Source of the DNA: Balamuthia mandrillaris | Taxonomy: Eukaryota > Discosea > Longamoebia > Balamuthiidae | DNA: 64,000 bases | Assembly: GCA_031835245.1 (NCBI GenBank) | Contig: JAVKOQ010000122.1 | Span: 96,001-160,000, forward strand | Reading direction: 5' to 3' | Shown here: positions 1 through 11,004 of the stretch, one piece after another | Layout of the letters: each line of letters begins with the position of its first letter | Position numbering within the stretch: position 1 is the stretch's first letter | Position numbers and translations under genes: made by a program | Notes under the pieces: generated by a model | What the model saw: only the letters and a program-made list of their open reading frames with translations | Database searches by the model: none | What the model was told of the DNA's origin: nothing

Positions 1-1904
1 AGACTAAGAAAAAACCAAAAGAGAAGGGAAAATAACCTGAGACCGTCTGTAGGAAGAACTCTCAGCCATGCTCATAGAGATTCTATAGGCCCAATAGTAT
101 CTAGGCGTTGGGGTCGTACCAGCAGCAGACGGAGGAGTGGGAAGAACGCTCAACTCCGGAACGAACAATGGAGAGGCAGTAACACAAATGTCACGAGTGA
201 CCTCGGAGGCCACCCCCGGTCCTTTTAAAGGGAACAGAGAGATTTGCCCATCGCTGTTCGGCTGGTAGATGCCAGATTCCAAGTCCTCCACATAGCTTTG
301 AAGAAAGTCGGAGAAGCTGTCAGCCAGCCAAAAACTGTTTGCATAATTGCCACTGGTATTTGGGTCGCTGTTAGCAAAAACAAAGAAGAACGTAGAAAAA
401 CACAAAACAATAGCAAACCTAGGAGCTATAATATTGCCAGCTTTTCCCTGACCCTCAACATCTTCCAACAACATCAACAAGAACTTGGAGTCCACCACGT
501 TGAGGGCAATCGGTATGCATCTCCTGAGCCATTGCATGCTTTGTATGTTTTTCACAGCCTCGTGGAATCGTTTCGCGTCCTCTACAGCACAGTGGTGCAT
601 GCATACGCTGACGAATAGAAAAGAGAAGTGAGAAAAAGAATAAAAGAGAAGAGAGAAGTAGAGCGAGTGAAGAAGAGGAAGAAGCGAATAGAAACCTGTT
701 GTCATAAAAGCTATAACTGCCCCAAAAGGAGAGAGCACTGCTGTCTTTGAGCTGCCCGTTGTGCAGGCGAAGCGAGCACTTGTAGTCCAAGGGCAAACTA
801 CAGCCCACCTCATTCTCCAACTCATCGATAGCAGCTTGCGAAGCTTCCGCTGCTAAGCCTTTCACCACTTCCGGTGCATGCCCTTCCATCCTTTTTTTTT
901 TTGTAAATATCAAACAGAAGAGCAAAGAAGACGAATGGAAGCAGAAGAAGACAAGAGGACAAGAGACGAAAAGGAAGAACATGAAGAAATACAAGAACGA
1001 GAGCACGAAGAGACAGAATAACGAGGAAAAGAAGAAACACAAGAAGAACGAGAACACTCCCAATCACAACAAAGAGAAGGAGAAGGAGAAGGAGAAGAAG
1101 AAGAAGAAGAAGAAGAAGAAGAAGAAGAAGAAGAAGAAGAAGAAGAAGAAGAAGAAGAAGAAGAAAAGAAGAAGAACAACAACAAGAAGAAGAAGAAAAA
1201 CAAGAAGAAAAGAAGAAGAAGAAGAAGAAGAACGAGAAGAAGAAGCAGAAGAAGAAGAAGAAAGAAGAAGAAGAAGAACAAGAAGAAGAAAAGAAAAGAA
1301 GAAGAAGAAGAAGAAGAAGAAGAAGAAGAACAAGAAGAAGAAGAAGAAGAAGAAGAAGAAGAAGAAGAACAAGAAGAACAAGAAGAACAAGAAGGAGAAG
1401 AAGAAGAAGAACAAGAACAAGAAGAAGAAGAAGAAGAACAACAAGAACAACAACAACAACATCAACAAGCAGAAGACGAAAAACAAGAAGGAGAAGAACG
1501 AGGAGAAGAAGCAGAAGCAGAAGCAACCATGCAAGAGCACGATCCCAGAGCGACTTGACACTGGCGAAGCAGCTAATGTAAGGTCGGTACTGAAGGGCAT
1601 GGTTCTTGAACATCGTTTTGTAGTCCTCCTCCCTTTTTTGTTGCTGCTGTTGGGGTTCGCTCCGGAGGGAGAGAACGGAGTGGTCCCACACCTCAGCAAA
1701 GAGGCGCCGCCACAGCGATTGCTCGCGGCTGAGACCGCTCCAGGCCGAGCACACGGAGGCCACGCAGCACAGCTCCTTGGCGCTAAGGTAGGAGAAGACC
1801 TGCAGCATCGGCACCTCTGGCAAGCTTTCCCAACTCACCGCCGCGGCTGTTGTGGTGGTGGTAGTTGTGGTGGTGGTAGTAGTGGTGGTGGTCTCCTCTT
1901 CCAT
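1..1904 (-). CDS. FBXO3: FBXO3-like F-box protein (F-box, SUKH, ApaG), 3' end outside window
   Basis: Likely substrate-recognition subunit of an SCF ubiquitin ligase. Exons read on the minus strand: 1904-1528, 890-696, 607-419, 367-37, then a few bases (3-1) at the window edge; phases agree at every join. A run of Thr follows the start Met, then an F-box (LPEVPMLQVFSYL, residues about 28-70). The second exon carries a SMI1/KNR4 (SUKH) segment with GCSLPLDYKCSLRLHNGQ, as in FBXO3. The fourth exon begins an ApaG/DUF525 domain (ASPLFVPELS, then WAYRISMSM). F-box plus SUKH plus ApaG in that order is diagnostic of the FBXO3 family. The rest of ApaG and the stop lie left of base 1. The first intron (1527-891) is mostly a CTT array on the sense strand. 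An upstream CGTGTCGACGTGA element lies at 2059. Confidence 0.85.
1075..1500. repeat. (GAA)n/(TTC)n array in FBXO3-like intron
   Basis: About 400 bases of GAA with occasional AAC and GGA units. It lies wholly inside the first intron of the minus-strand FBXO3-like gene, so the transcript carries UUC/CUU units. Long Lys/Glu-rich frames here are repeat artefacts. Confidence 0.9.
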
Positions 1905-2318
1905 CAGTCGCCCAAAAAAAATTTTTTTCTTTCTTTTCTTTGTTTCACGCTTCGAATCTGGCTAACGACAACTTTGTTATTTTTTTATAAAAAACAAAGA
2001 GGCCAGAAGAACGTTAGTTCGACTCCTATCGTATACAAATTTGAAATCAAATGTTTATCGTGTCGACGTGAATTATGAGCTTTAAGAGTCCCAGCGTTAC
2101 ACCGCTTGAAAATAGGGGATGCCTCCAGGTACCACAATCACTCCAAACCCAGCTGTGCGTTCTTGCTGTTGGAATGAGCTCTGGTATCCCGTCTACACCT
2201 ACCGCACAAGCTGAACCTTGAGCTTCCGCAGCGAGTGCCAGGTTTTTTGTTCCTGTCGACACAACTATAGCTTTGCAATTAAGGCTGAAAGAACAACGAG
2301 AGACGAAAGAGAAGGAAC
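1905..2318. promoter_or_regulatory. Divergent promoter region, FBXO3-like and 2H genes
   Basis: This spacer separates two divergently transcribed genes. It holds CGTGTCGACGTGAATT at 2059-2074 and CTGTCGACACAAC at 2253-2265, two members of the GTCGAC/TGACGACA motif family that recurs upstream of other genes here. The second lies about 55 bases before the plus-strand start codon. No TATA box was recognised with confidence. Confidence 0.45.
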
Positions 2319-2954
2319 ATGCACTCGACGAACGAAGAGGAGGTGGCCTCCTCGCGGCCGCAACAAACACAACCACCACCGCAACGACTGGTTTACCAAA
2401 GCGCATCGCTGCAAGTCGGCCTGCCAGAAGAGCTGAAAGCGGCCATCCAAGCATGGAGCCACAAACACATCCCCGAGGAAATGATCTTGCACGTAGATCC
2501 CCTCAATGGCGACTCCCTCGGCCGTGTGGACGACAGCCATGTCACCCTCAAAGTGGGCCTGTACGAGGAAGACTTTGACAAAGTGGTGCAACTCGTTGGG
2601 GACACCAAGGCGTTAGAGATACGCTTCAACCCCAAAAGGCCATTACACCTCTTTTCAACCAGGAGGTATCTTGTGCTGGTGGCCAACGTGGTTCCCTCAC
2701 AAGAGCTTTTGCGGCTGCACCACCTTCTCTCCAGGAAGCTGGCCAACGCTTTCGCACATCAGAGGGCGTTTCGGCCGCACTGCACCGTGTGCTATGTGAA
2801 AAGAGAGGCCGAGGAAGAGCTGAATAGGTGCATGCTGAGAGGCAAGGCAGAGTTTCCGGTGGTGAAAGAAGGAGGAGGCGTGGTGGTTGCGGATCGATTG
2901 GAGTTCGTGAGGAGAGATGCTTCCAAAAGTATCTTTTGTTTAGGTCGAACGTGA
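2319..2954 (+). CDS. 2H phosphoesterase (LigT/AKAP18-type)
   Basis: A 211-residue protein with the two signature H-x-T motifs of the 2H superfamily: HVT at residue 74 (DDSHVTLKVGL) and HCT at residue 154 (FRPHCTVCYV). Their 80-residue spacing is usual for LigT, CPDase and AKAP7 catalytic domains, which act on 2',3'-cyclic phosphates or related RNA ends. The exact substrate cannot be inferred. The first in-frame ATG is used, about 55 bases after a GTCGAC element. As drawn the gene has no intron and stops at 2954. An alternative 3' end exists: GTGAGG at 2907 is an in-phase donor that would join the coding-like exon at 3004-3168 and replace the last 15 residues. I cannot choose between the two. 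Confidence 0.8.
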   Translation: MHSTNEEEVASSRPQQTQPPPQRLVYQSASLQVGLPEELKAAIQAWSHKHIPEEMILHVDPLNGDSLGRVDDSHVTLKVGLYEEDFDKVVQLVGDTKALEIRFNPKRPLHLFSTRRYLVLVANVVPSQELLRLHHLLSRKLANAFAHQRAFRPHCTVCYVKREAEEELNRCMLRGKAEFPVVKEGGGVVVADRLEFVRRDASKSIFCLGRT

Positions 2955-3003
2955 CAAAATAAATAAATAAACAAGCCAACAACAATTATCCTCTTCTTCG
3001 AAG

Positions 3004-3168
3004 CTCTGCTGTGGTCTGCCCATTGATCAAAGAGAACGCGAACAGTTTGTGGCAGCCATAAGAAGTTGGATGGCGAGGAAGGATGGCCAATTTTGGGTGA
3101 AGTATACAACGCACTGTGTTGCAGCTTTGGTGCCAGCAATAGAAATGGAGGAAGATGTGAACGTCTAA
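3004..3168 (+). CDS. Possible alternative terminal exon (2H gene) or small separate exon
   Basis: Fifty-five codons including the stop follow a CTTCTTCGAAG acceptor. Codon choice looks coding and the product includes IRSWMARKDGQFWVKY and CVAALVPAIEMEEDV. It is in phase with a donor at 2907 inside the upstream 2H gene. No family was recognised. It could be the true C-terminus of that protein, an alternative exon, or part of an unannotated gene. Confidence 0.35.
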   Translation, partial: LCCGLPIDQREREQFVAAIRSWMARKDGQFWVKYTTHCVAALVPAIEMEEDVNV

Positions 3169-3298
3169 TGAAGGACGGCTTTAAGTCAACAGAAGATAGC
3201 GCAGCAAGCTCTTGCTTAAGTTGGCGAACAAGCTAGTTTCCTCTTTTTCTGTTGATTGCTCTTCTCGAAGCATTTGACGTTAATGAGTTGCCCTTCTG

Positions 3299-3775
3299 TT
3301 ATGCCTGATAACGATGCTGGTAATAGTCGGGTTGTTTTCGTTTCCCCAACGCCACTACGTTGGGCATCACGACTGCATCTTCTTGCTCGTCTTCTTCCTC
3401 CTCTTCCTCTTCACTTTGGTTTGGAGGTAATATCCGTTTAGGTGATCCGCTTTCTCTCTGCCCAAGTTGAGAGTTTACGTGGTCGTCGCCTGCTTCACCA
3501 AAGCTTTGCAACAGTTCTGGCGAATCTACGTATACTTTCTGCAATATCGACGTGGTTCCACAACTGTTGAACAAGAACAAGAAGAACAGGGCCAAGAAGA
3601 ATAAGAACAAGAAGGACAAGAAGAACAAGAAAAGAGCAGCTAAGAAAAAGGTGATACCATAGTAGTCCATCATAAGGCTGTAAAAGACCAAGTGCTGTGT
3701 CCACTTGAAACTTGCAGTTTAACCAAATGTTGATAACAACATGATTGAGCACTGCTGGCATTCCTATACGAGTGA

Positions 3776-3831
<56 letters not shown>

Positions 3832-3914
3832 TTATATCAGAGAAGAGGAGAACGACAAGAAGATTGGCAAAAGCGAAAGAAACACAGGAGAGGCATCAGA
3901 AAGAAAGAGGATAT

Positions 3915-3953
<39 letters not shown>

Positions 3954-4812
3954 TGAAATACTTGGATGGATCTTTGCAAGTTTTGGGGCAGTGGGTACGC
4001 TAATCACCACAACGGAGTACTTCGTAGCTGGTATAGGTGAGTCGGTGGAAGCACCGGATGTGGTATTGGGAGTGAACAGAGCCGCCAATGCCATCACCCT
4101 CGGCGTTCCGTTCTCGGACGGTGGCAACTGATAGTAAAATGCCTTTTTCTCTCCAAAGTTGCACAAGTAAAACCTGTTTCGTGGTTAGGAGAGGGCAAAA
4201 GAGAGAAGAAACGAGAACAGAAAGAAGAGAGGAGAGTAGGCCAAAGAAAGAAGAAGAAGAAGAAGAAGAAGAAGAAGAAGAAGAAGAAGAAGAAGAACAA
4301 GAACAAGAAGAAGAAGAAGAAGAAGAAGAAGAAGAACAAGAACAAGAAGAACAAGAAAGAGTAAGAGTAAGAGCAACATGGGAGCACGGAGGAATACCCT
4401 TCGCACAGGACCACGCAGCGATTACGAGGAAGAAGGTCCTTGAACGTGGCTTTGGCTTTGAGCGTCTCGGCCCGAGCGTGCCGCACGAGCTTGCCGCCCT
4501 GTCCCAGCCAACTGGGACGAAAGCCCCACACCATGCTCCTCAGCTTCCTCCTCTTTTGTTGTTGCTTGTCCAAGGTCATCACCGCCACCACATTTCCACC
4601 CCCTTTTGTTATGCAGTGAAGCGACAAAAAAAAAGAAGAAGAGTAGACTTTGGATTTAGCGGAGAGGAGAGGAGGAGGAGCACGGGCTGGGAGTTCATAC
4701 CGAGACTAAAGGAGGGAGAATAAAGCCGTTTGTCGGGCCACCGCTCCTGGACGCTGAAGCTCTGCTGCAACACGTCCGGCGGGATAGCACTGCACAACCT
4801 CGCTGCACACAT
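3299..4812 (-). CDS. HMCES: HMCES/SRAP domain protein with altered active site
   Basis: Homologue of HMCES/YedK, which crosslinks to abasic sites in single-stranded DNA through Cys2. Exons (minus): 4812-4701, 4602-4398, 4173-3962, 3763-3658, 3563-3299; they sum to 299 codons plus stop. The product begins Met-Cys (MCAARLCSAIPPDVLQQSF), giving the catalytic Cys2. WGFRPSW, HARAET, CVVLCEG, GFY and IHPRMPAVL follow in SRAP order. The usual NARAE reads HARAE, and the usual GFYEW reads GFYLC, so the Asn and Glu active-site positions are replaced while Cys2 and the His of IHPRMP remain. The C-terminus is an acidic tail. Two introns carry sense-strand CTT or CT arrays. The family call is firm; activity is uncertain because of the substitutions. 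Confidence 0.88.
4247..4352. repeat. (GAA)n/(TTC)n array in HMCES intron
   Basis: GAA units with some CAAGAA, about 105 bases, inside the intron between HMCES exons 2 and 3. The pyrimidine strand is the sense strand. A (GA)n tract at 3780-3830 and another at 3920-3950 lie in the next intron of the same gene. Confidence 0.9.
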
Positions 4813-5261
4813 GTGGCCTTCTCGGCTTGGCTTCTTCTTCTTGTGTGTGTTCTTTTCGGTTTCTGTTTTCCTGGAATTTTTTTTATGTTGCAAGAAAGAG
4901 AGAGAAGGAGGCGAAGAAGAAGAAGGCGGGGGATCCAAAAGCCCAAACCGAAAGACCCTTTTTGCTGACTACGCCACCATACGATCAGTTTTTTTTTTTT
5001 TTTTTTTGGTGCTTTCCGTCTAGTCTCTCCAACAACAACAACAACAAAAAAATGAACCGAGCATTTAAAACAACGCGTTTTGTTGGGAGTGACAAAGATT
5101 TCAGAAAAGAAAGGAAAAGGAGTCGCTGGGTCAAAGGGCCTTTGCGATGAGCTGATTCTTGGGAAGCGTTCCCTTGGGTTTTTTTTTTTTTTTTTTTTTT
5201 GTGGCGTGGCAACCTGGATCTCAAACCAAAGACCTCCTCCCCCCACTCTCGCCCAGGTTGT
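4813..5261. other. Intergenic, upstream of HMCES
   Basis: Low-complexity sequence with T-runs at 4989-5005 and 5180-5200, short CAA repeats at 5035-5048 and an A-rich stretch. No convincing exon was found; the scattered frames are Lys- or Phe-rich and follow the homopolymers. It also contains the 3' side of the small gene at 5262-5879. Confidence 0.5.
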
Positions 5262-5879
5262 TTATCGGATACAGCAACGGAACAGGTACCACTTGAGCTT
5301 GAAGGGCAGGCAGGAGCAGGTGTTCTTCACTTTTTTCACCCTGTCCGCTTGCTCTTTCTTCTCCTTCACTTTCTTGACGGCTTCCATTGGTGAGTTTCTG
5401 TGCTAGTGGCTTGTACAATACAAAACGATAGATAAGAAGAAGCAGGTGAACCAGAAAACCAATAATAATAATAAAAAAAAGTCGGTTGCAGGAAACACCC
5501 ACCGCACACGAGCTACAAGTTTTTCGGAAGGGGGGGGGGGTAGGAAGGGCCAAGAAGGAAGGCGCTCTCTTGGTTGGTTGAAGAAAGGGAGTTATGCACA
5601 CAGGAGGCGTTGAAAAAAGAATAAACCAATTCAAAGAACCCTTCGATCACGTGATCTCTTATAACCAGCGCGAGGAGAGGAGAGAGAGAAAGAGAGAGGA
5701 GAGAGGGGGGAATTGGAAAAAATAAAATAAAAAAGCCTGAGGTGGATTCTCACCACCATCATCCCGGATTGATAGGAATACCAATAGTACGACCAAAGGT
5801 CGCAAGTGTAAGACGGGATGGCTGATATATGCCGCACCAGGCTGAACGAGTTAATGCTGCTCTTCCTCCACAAAAACCC
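5262..5879 (-). CDS. Possible small two-exon gene, unknown function
   Basis: Two coding-like exons on the minus strand, 5879-5754 and 5402-5262, join in phase (donor GTGAGA, acceptor CCACTAG). The 3' exon encodes NSPMEAVKKVKEKKEQADR, then a Cys-rich end (TCSCLPFKLKWYLFRCCIR) and a stop. The 5' exon reads GFLWRKSSINSFSLVRHIS and onward, with no ATG until MMV at its end, so either a further 5' exon exists or the protein is only about 49 residues. An ATGTCGTCATGAAAA element at 5929 lies just upstream, as for real promoters in this window. No family was recognised. Confidence 0.35.
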
Positions 5880-6274
5880 CTATTTTGCTTGTGGTTTTTT
5901 GATTGTGGGAACAGCCTTATGTCGTCATGAAAAGAGTTCGTCGTATGCTCGAGGAGATAGAAGAGAGAAAGAAAGATGGAGGGACAGAAACTACGCAAAA
6001 GGATTGCAATGTACGTTGTTGTTGATTGTTGGTAGTTGTTAAAACACATGAAGATGGACCAAAAAATAACAAACACACAATCCTGGTTTTGTTTGGTTGC
6101 TCTTCACTTCATCCGCTGCCGTCAAGAATTATCACATCACTAAATAAACAAACAAAAAAATATAAAAGACAGCACTTGCGTTCATTCTCGCCCTTTGCTT
6201 CCGCTTTCTTCTTCCTTTTCCAAAAAAGATGACTTCCTCCTCCCCAACTCATTATCTACTGTTACTCAATGTAC
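5880..6274. other. Intergenic region, CK2 alpha 3' side
   Basis: AT-rich with AAACA-type runs near 6130-6165. It contains the ATGTCGTCATGAAAA element at 5929-5943. It presumably holds the 3' UTR of the minus-strand CK2 alpha gene next to the upstream region of the small gene. No other exon was recognised. Confidence 0.45.
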
Positions 6275-7896
<1,622 letters not shown>

Positions 7897-8398
7897 TTTG
7901 GTGTGTTCGTGAACAAAAAAAATAGAGTGTTTGCACCTGTTTTTTTTTTTTGATGAGATGAGGTTGTGTGTAACTTTAGTGGCAACGCACAACACTTGGT
8001 TTCCAAGAGAAAAAAGAGGAGATTCAATCGAAAAAAAAAAAACACACAACAAAAGGCGGTCATACCTCTTTCCGATTTCGGTGGTGGGTGACTAAACAAC
8101 AAATCCGCACAAAAGTTTTTTTTTAACAACAACAACAACAACAAAGCAAAAAAAAAAATGGGGGAAGAAAAGGGAAAAAAGCAAAAAAAAAAAACAACAA
8201 CAACAACACGTTTGCGGTCCAAATGGTACCGTTTGTTTGCTTGCTTGCTTGCTTGTGTTTTGTTTGTTGCTGTGTCGATGTCTGTTTTGTGCGCGAGGGG
8301 AAAGGGGCTGAACTTTTGGTTTTGAGTCGACCGCTCTTTTTTTTTTGTTTGTGGTTTATTTTTTTTTCTTCGCAACCAAAAATAATCGACAAAAGAGG
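7897..8398. other. CK2 alpha upstream region
   Basis: Non-coding, rich in A- and T-runs (near 8028, 8110, 8150 and 8185) and (CTTG)n at 8237-8255. No member of the GTCGAC/TGACGACA motif family was found here. It ends at the 8-base target duplication of the hAT element. Confidence 0.5.
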
Positions 8399-8406
8399 AA
8401 TTTTAT

Positions 8407-8427
8407 CAGGGCTGAAAAACGAGTACT
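8407..8427 (+). repeat. hAT left terminal inverted repeat
   Basis: Twenty-one bases matching the reverse complement of 9236-9256 without a mismatch; the preceding 8 bases (AATTTTAT) are the target duplication. Confidence 0.95.
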
Positions 8428-8591
8428 TGAGTCTCGATCTCCAAAAAAGGGCCGAGTACTCGAATCTGACTCAAGGCCACGTCACCTGCTGACATAAGCA
8501 ACAATTTAGAGAAAGTTGGCCCTATTATGGGAAAACACAACAAAAATAAAATAGAAAGAAAAAGATGAGCGCCGCAACGAAGATGATTTTT

Positions 8592-9173
8592 TTAAAGCTG
8601 GTAATGCTTCAAAAAAACAAGCTGGTTCAACCTTTGGGATGATAGTGTAGAACGATGAGGAGACAATATGTTTCCTGTCAATGAAAAAATACGCTCCGAC
8701 TCTGCAGATGTCGCTGGTATTGACAGGTACTTGAGGGCAACGTGGTAGAGGCGCGGGAAGAGATGACAATGCTCACGCCACCATGTTCGAGGATCCCTCT
8801 TTTCTGGGATTGCTGGGAGCACCATGAAGGCGTGCAACTCCTCTGAGACAGATCGTGGGCTTGAGGCAGTTGCTGTAGGCTCTGTACCAAATATCATTTT
8901 TTCTACGCTGAGCCTTCTCTTCTTTGTCTTGAACGACTCTTCTTCTTCCTCTTCCTCTTCCTCTTCCTCCTCATTTTCCTTTGCTTTTACCTCTTCCTCT
9001 TTCTCTTCCTCTTCCTCTCCCTCTTCTTCTTCCTCTTGCTGTCGTCGCTTCCCTTCTTGAAGTAGAACATCTGCTTGTTTCACCTCGCAGCGACGGCTCT
9101 TTTTTAGGGCATCGAATGGACCAATCCGCTTCCAGATCATTGTTATCAAACCTACGTCACCTTCTGATCCCAT
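8592..9173 (-). CDS. hAT transposase C-terminal fragment
   Basis: A 193-residue frame from the first ATG inside the hAT element. The N-terminal part is charged, with a long Glu run (residues about 45-80). The C-terminal 60 residues match the hAT dimerisation domain: LSIPATSAESERIFSLTGN, then LSPHRSTLSSQRLNQLVFL. The BED finger and most of the catalytic core of a full transposase (normally 600 residues or more) are absent, so this product cannot be an active transposase alone. It could act as a dominant partner or be unexpressed. Confidence 0.85.
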   Translation of the reverse strand: MGSEGDVGLITMIWKRIGPFDALKKSRRCEVKQADVLLQEGKRRQQEEEEEGEEEEEKEEEVKAKENEEEEEEEEEEEESFKTKKRRLSVEKMIFGTEPTATASSPRSVSEELHAFMVLPAIPEKRDPRTWWREHCHLFPRLYHVALKYLSIPATSAESERIFSLTGNILSPHRSTLSSQRLNQLVFLKHYQL

Positions 9174-9235
9174 CGACTCGAATCCACTCGAGTCAGCTGA
9201 CGTGGACAGAGTCACCACTGAGTACTCAAAAATAG

Positions 9236-9256
9236 AGTACTCGTTTTTCAGCCCTG
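9236..9256 (-). repeat. hAT right terminal inverted repeat
   Basis: Perfect inverted copy of 8407-8427, followed by the second AATTTTAT duplication at 9257-9264. Confidence 0.95.
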
Positions 9257-9457
9257 AATTTTATCCGTTCTTCCTAGAGATTTTCTGTTGCATAGAGGAT
9301 CTTCGACTGAGAGAAAAAAGATGTCTGCGGAGATTCACGCCTTTTCTTGTGGGCAGCAAGCGCATAGATGAGGGGCGCGTACGTTTTCAGGAAGAGCAAA
9401 AAAAAATTCATTGTCGACAATAATTTAATTCGTGTCGACATGAGATTCCGTTGGCGG

Positions 9458-10133
9458 TCAGCCTCTTCCTGCGTCCTCTGTAGCTTCTGTCTTGGTTTGC
9501 ACGTTTGGAAGAAGAGCGCTCGCAGTTGCTGCTGATGATGCTGCCGCACCAAGTGCATCACTGCCTTCCGCTTGCTTGGCGGCCTCCTCTTGTCGGTTCT
9601 TCTTGTAGTGCTGCCAATGGTAGAACTGCTGTGAATGGATGAACTCGATGCAAGGCCGATGGAGCAGCTCGTTACGAAAATGCTCGCTTTGCAGTTGGTC
9701 CAAAAAGAATAGGCAATGAGGGTAACTGTCGAATAAAGAGCGGAAGAACGAAGAAGCAGAAGAACCAGTGAGTGAAAAGTCCAAACAGGGAGAGAGAACA
9801 AAAAACACAGTACACCAAGTATTTGGCATATTGGGGCTGTTTCCAATACAAAAGGTACTTCAGATAATTGACAAAGGCTTTGTCTTGAAAGAACCGTTGA
9901 AGAGCCAAAACTGAGAAAACACAAATAACCAATCATGAGTTCGCCAGTAGCCCGAGAAAAAAAAGAAAGAAAAGAAAATAGGTACAGTGAAGATATTCTG
10001 GGTTAGCTAAAGTCTGTACAAATTCCAGTTCCATTAAAAACCGTTGCCGATTCTGCTCCTGATCAAACTGCACGGTTGGAAGGGTTGGAGGGTCAGGGTC
10101 TCCCCTCCCGCCTTCTTCTCTTTCATCTTCCAT
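9458..10133 (-). CDS. MED31: Mediator complex subunit 31 (Soh1)
   Basis: Small conserved subunit of the Mediator middle module, which links transcription factors to RNA polymerase II. Exons (minus): 10133-9986, 9910-9814, 9725-9458, totalling 170 residues. The core is near-canonical: RFLMELEFVQTLANPEYL, DKAFVNYLKYLLYW, YAKYLVYPHCL and FIHSQQFYHWQHY. The N-terminus is acidic and the C-terminal tail is Ala/Glu-rich, both ordinary additions. The start ATG lies about 20 bases after GTGTGTCGACACTCATGA (10151-10168), a member of the upstream motif family. The protein is somewhat longer than the animal protein of about 130 residues, mainly at the ends. Confidence 0.95.
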
Positions 10134-10676
10134 CTTTTTTTTTGTTTTGTGTGTGTCGACACTCATGACCTCAGCACAAACACTGCACCAATTGTGCACT
10201 TGTTCGTCAAAAAGAACACAATTCCTTGTCAAATACTGCAATATTTGTTCTTATTTCGTAATACCTCAAACTTTGGCGCCAAACAAGCAAAAGCGAAAAA
10301 GTGTAGTGCAGAAGAGAGAGAGAGAGAACGATACACTCGTCCTCCTCCTCCTCCGCTAACTTTGGTCCAAGCCTATCGTTCCTCCCTCTCCCCGTGTTGT
10401 GTGTTCTTGCTTGCTTTGCTTGTGGGGAGGTGCAAAAAAAAAAAAAAAACAAACAAACCAAGGGAGGGCATTTTTGTTGTTGTTGCTTTTGATCGGCTTC
10501 GTTGGGGAGACGTCCACGGGGTGGCCCTAGGTTGCTGTTGTTGGCAGGAAGCAAAAAAAAAGGGGGGAGAGCATGGCATGCATGGTCGTTCGTACAGTGA
10601 AAACAGTGCAGAGGGAAGAAGATGGAGAGAGCACGAGAGAAATCCAAAAAAAAAAACAGCGTGGAGGGTTGCGTGA
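10134..10676. promoter_or_regulatory. MED31 upstream region / KEN gene 3' flank
   Basis: Contains GTGTGTCGACACTCATGA at 10151-10168 close to the MED31 start. The rest is non-coding with A-runs (10433-10449, 10640-10650) and a short GA tract at 10313. No exon was recognised. Confidence 0.45.
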
Positions 10677-11004
10677 CTAACGAAGGCTCTTGAGTGCGTT
10701 AAGGCGAGGCTTCGAGAGGGATGGGACTGGAGGAAGGGCAGAAGCTCCAAACGACTGAGTAAAAAAAAAAAGAGTCAACGAGAGCAAGGAGAGAAAGAGG
10801 GAGAAGAGATTGTGCAGTGATATACAACGGGGGGTTAGAGCGAACCTGTTTCTGTCGTGGAACATACTGGTCGGTCACATCGAGGAGAGGGATCCGCTTG
10901 GTCTTTGGCCGACGCGTGTCGGGTCGTGCGGAGGGGGAATACAGCCCAGTGAGCGGGTCAATATTTTCCTTAAATTCCATGCCAGCACACAGGTAACCAT
11001 TCAT
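10677..11004 (-). CDS. Small basic protein with KEN box and RxxL motifs
   Basis: Two exons (11004-10846 and 10754-10677) encode a 78-residue protein. It contains KEN within MEFKENIDPLTG (residues about 12-14), TRRPKTKRIPLLDVTDQY, and a C-terminal RLNALKSLR. KEN and RxxL (RIPL, RLNAL) are the two classical APC/C degrons. A short, basic, disordered protein with both is reminiscent of securin- or PCLAF-like cell-cycle proteins, but sequence outside the motifs is not recognised and such short motifs arise by chance. The start is the first ATG after an AACAAAG leader. It is divergent from SPT3 across a 556-base spacer. Confidence 0.6.

Larger units (their letters stand above)
8407..9256 (-). mobile_element. 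Short hAT-family DNA transposon, ends intact
   Basis: An 850-bp element. The first 21 bases, starting CAGGGCTGAAAAACGAG, are perfectly inverted at the right end (9236-9256). It is flanked by identical 8-base duplications AATTTTAT (8399-8406 and 9257-9264), the hAT signature. Palindromic GAGTACTC sites repeat inside both ends (near 8454, 9220 and 9235), as expected for subterminal transposase-binding sites. The inner minus-strand frame encodes only the hAT C-terminal dimerisation region. It is therefore a deletion derivative that would need transposase in trans. Perfect ends and duplication suggest a recent insertion. It lies between CK2 alpha and MED31. Confidence 0.92.

Noticed and set aside
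981-2078. Long plus-strand Lys/Glu-rich frame
   Set aside because: It reads through the GAA array and intron of the minus-strand FBXO3-like gene; the composition comes from the repeat.
4088-4723. Glu/Gln-rich plus-strand frame
   Set aside because: Antisense to HMCES exons and its GAA array; HMCES motifs on the minus strand fix the coding strand.
10044-10676. Plus-strand 210-residue frame
   Set aside because: Runs antisense to MED31 exon 1 and through homopolymer spacer with no recognisable domain.
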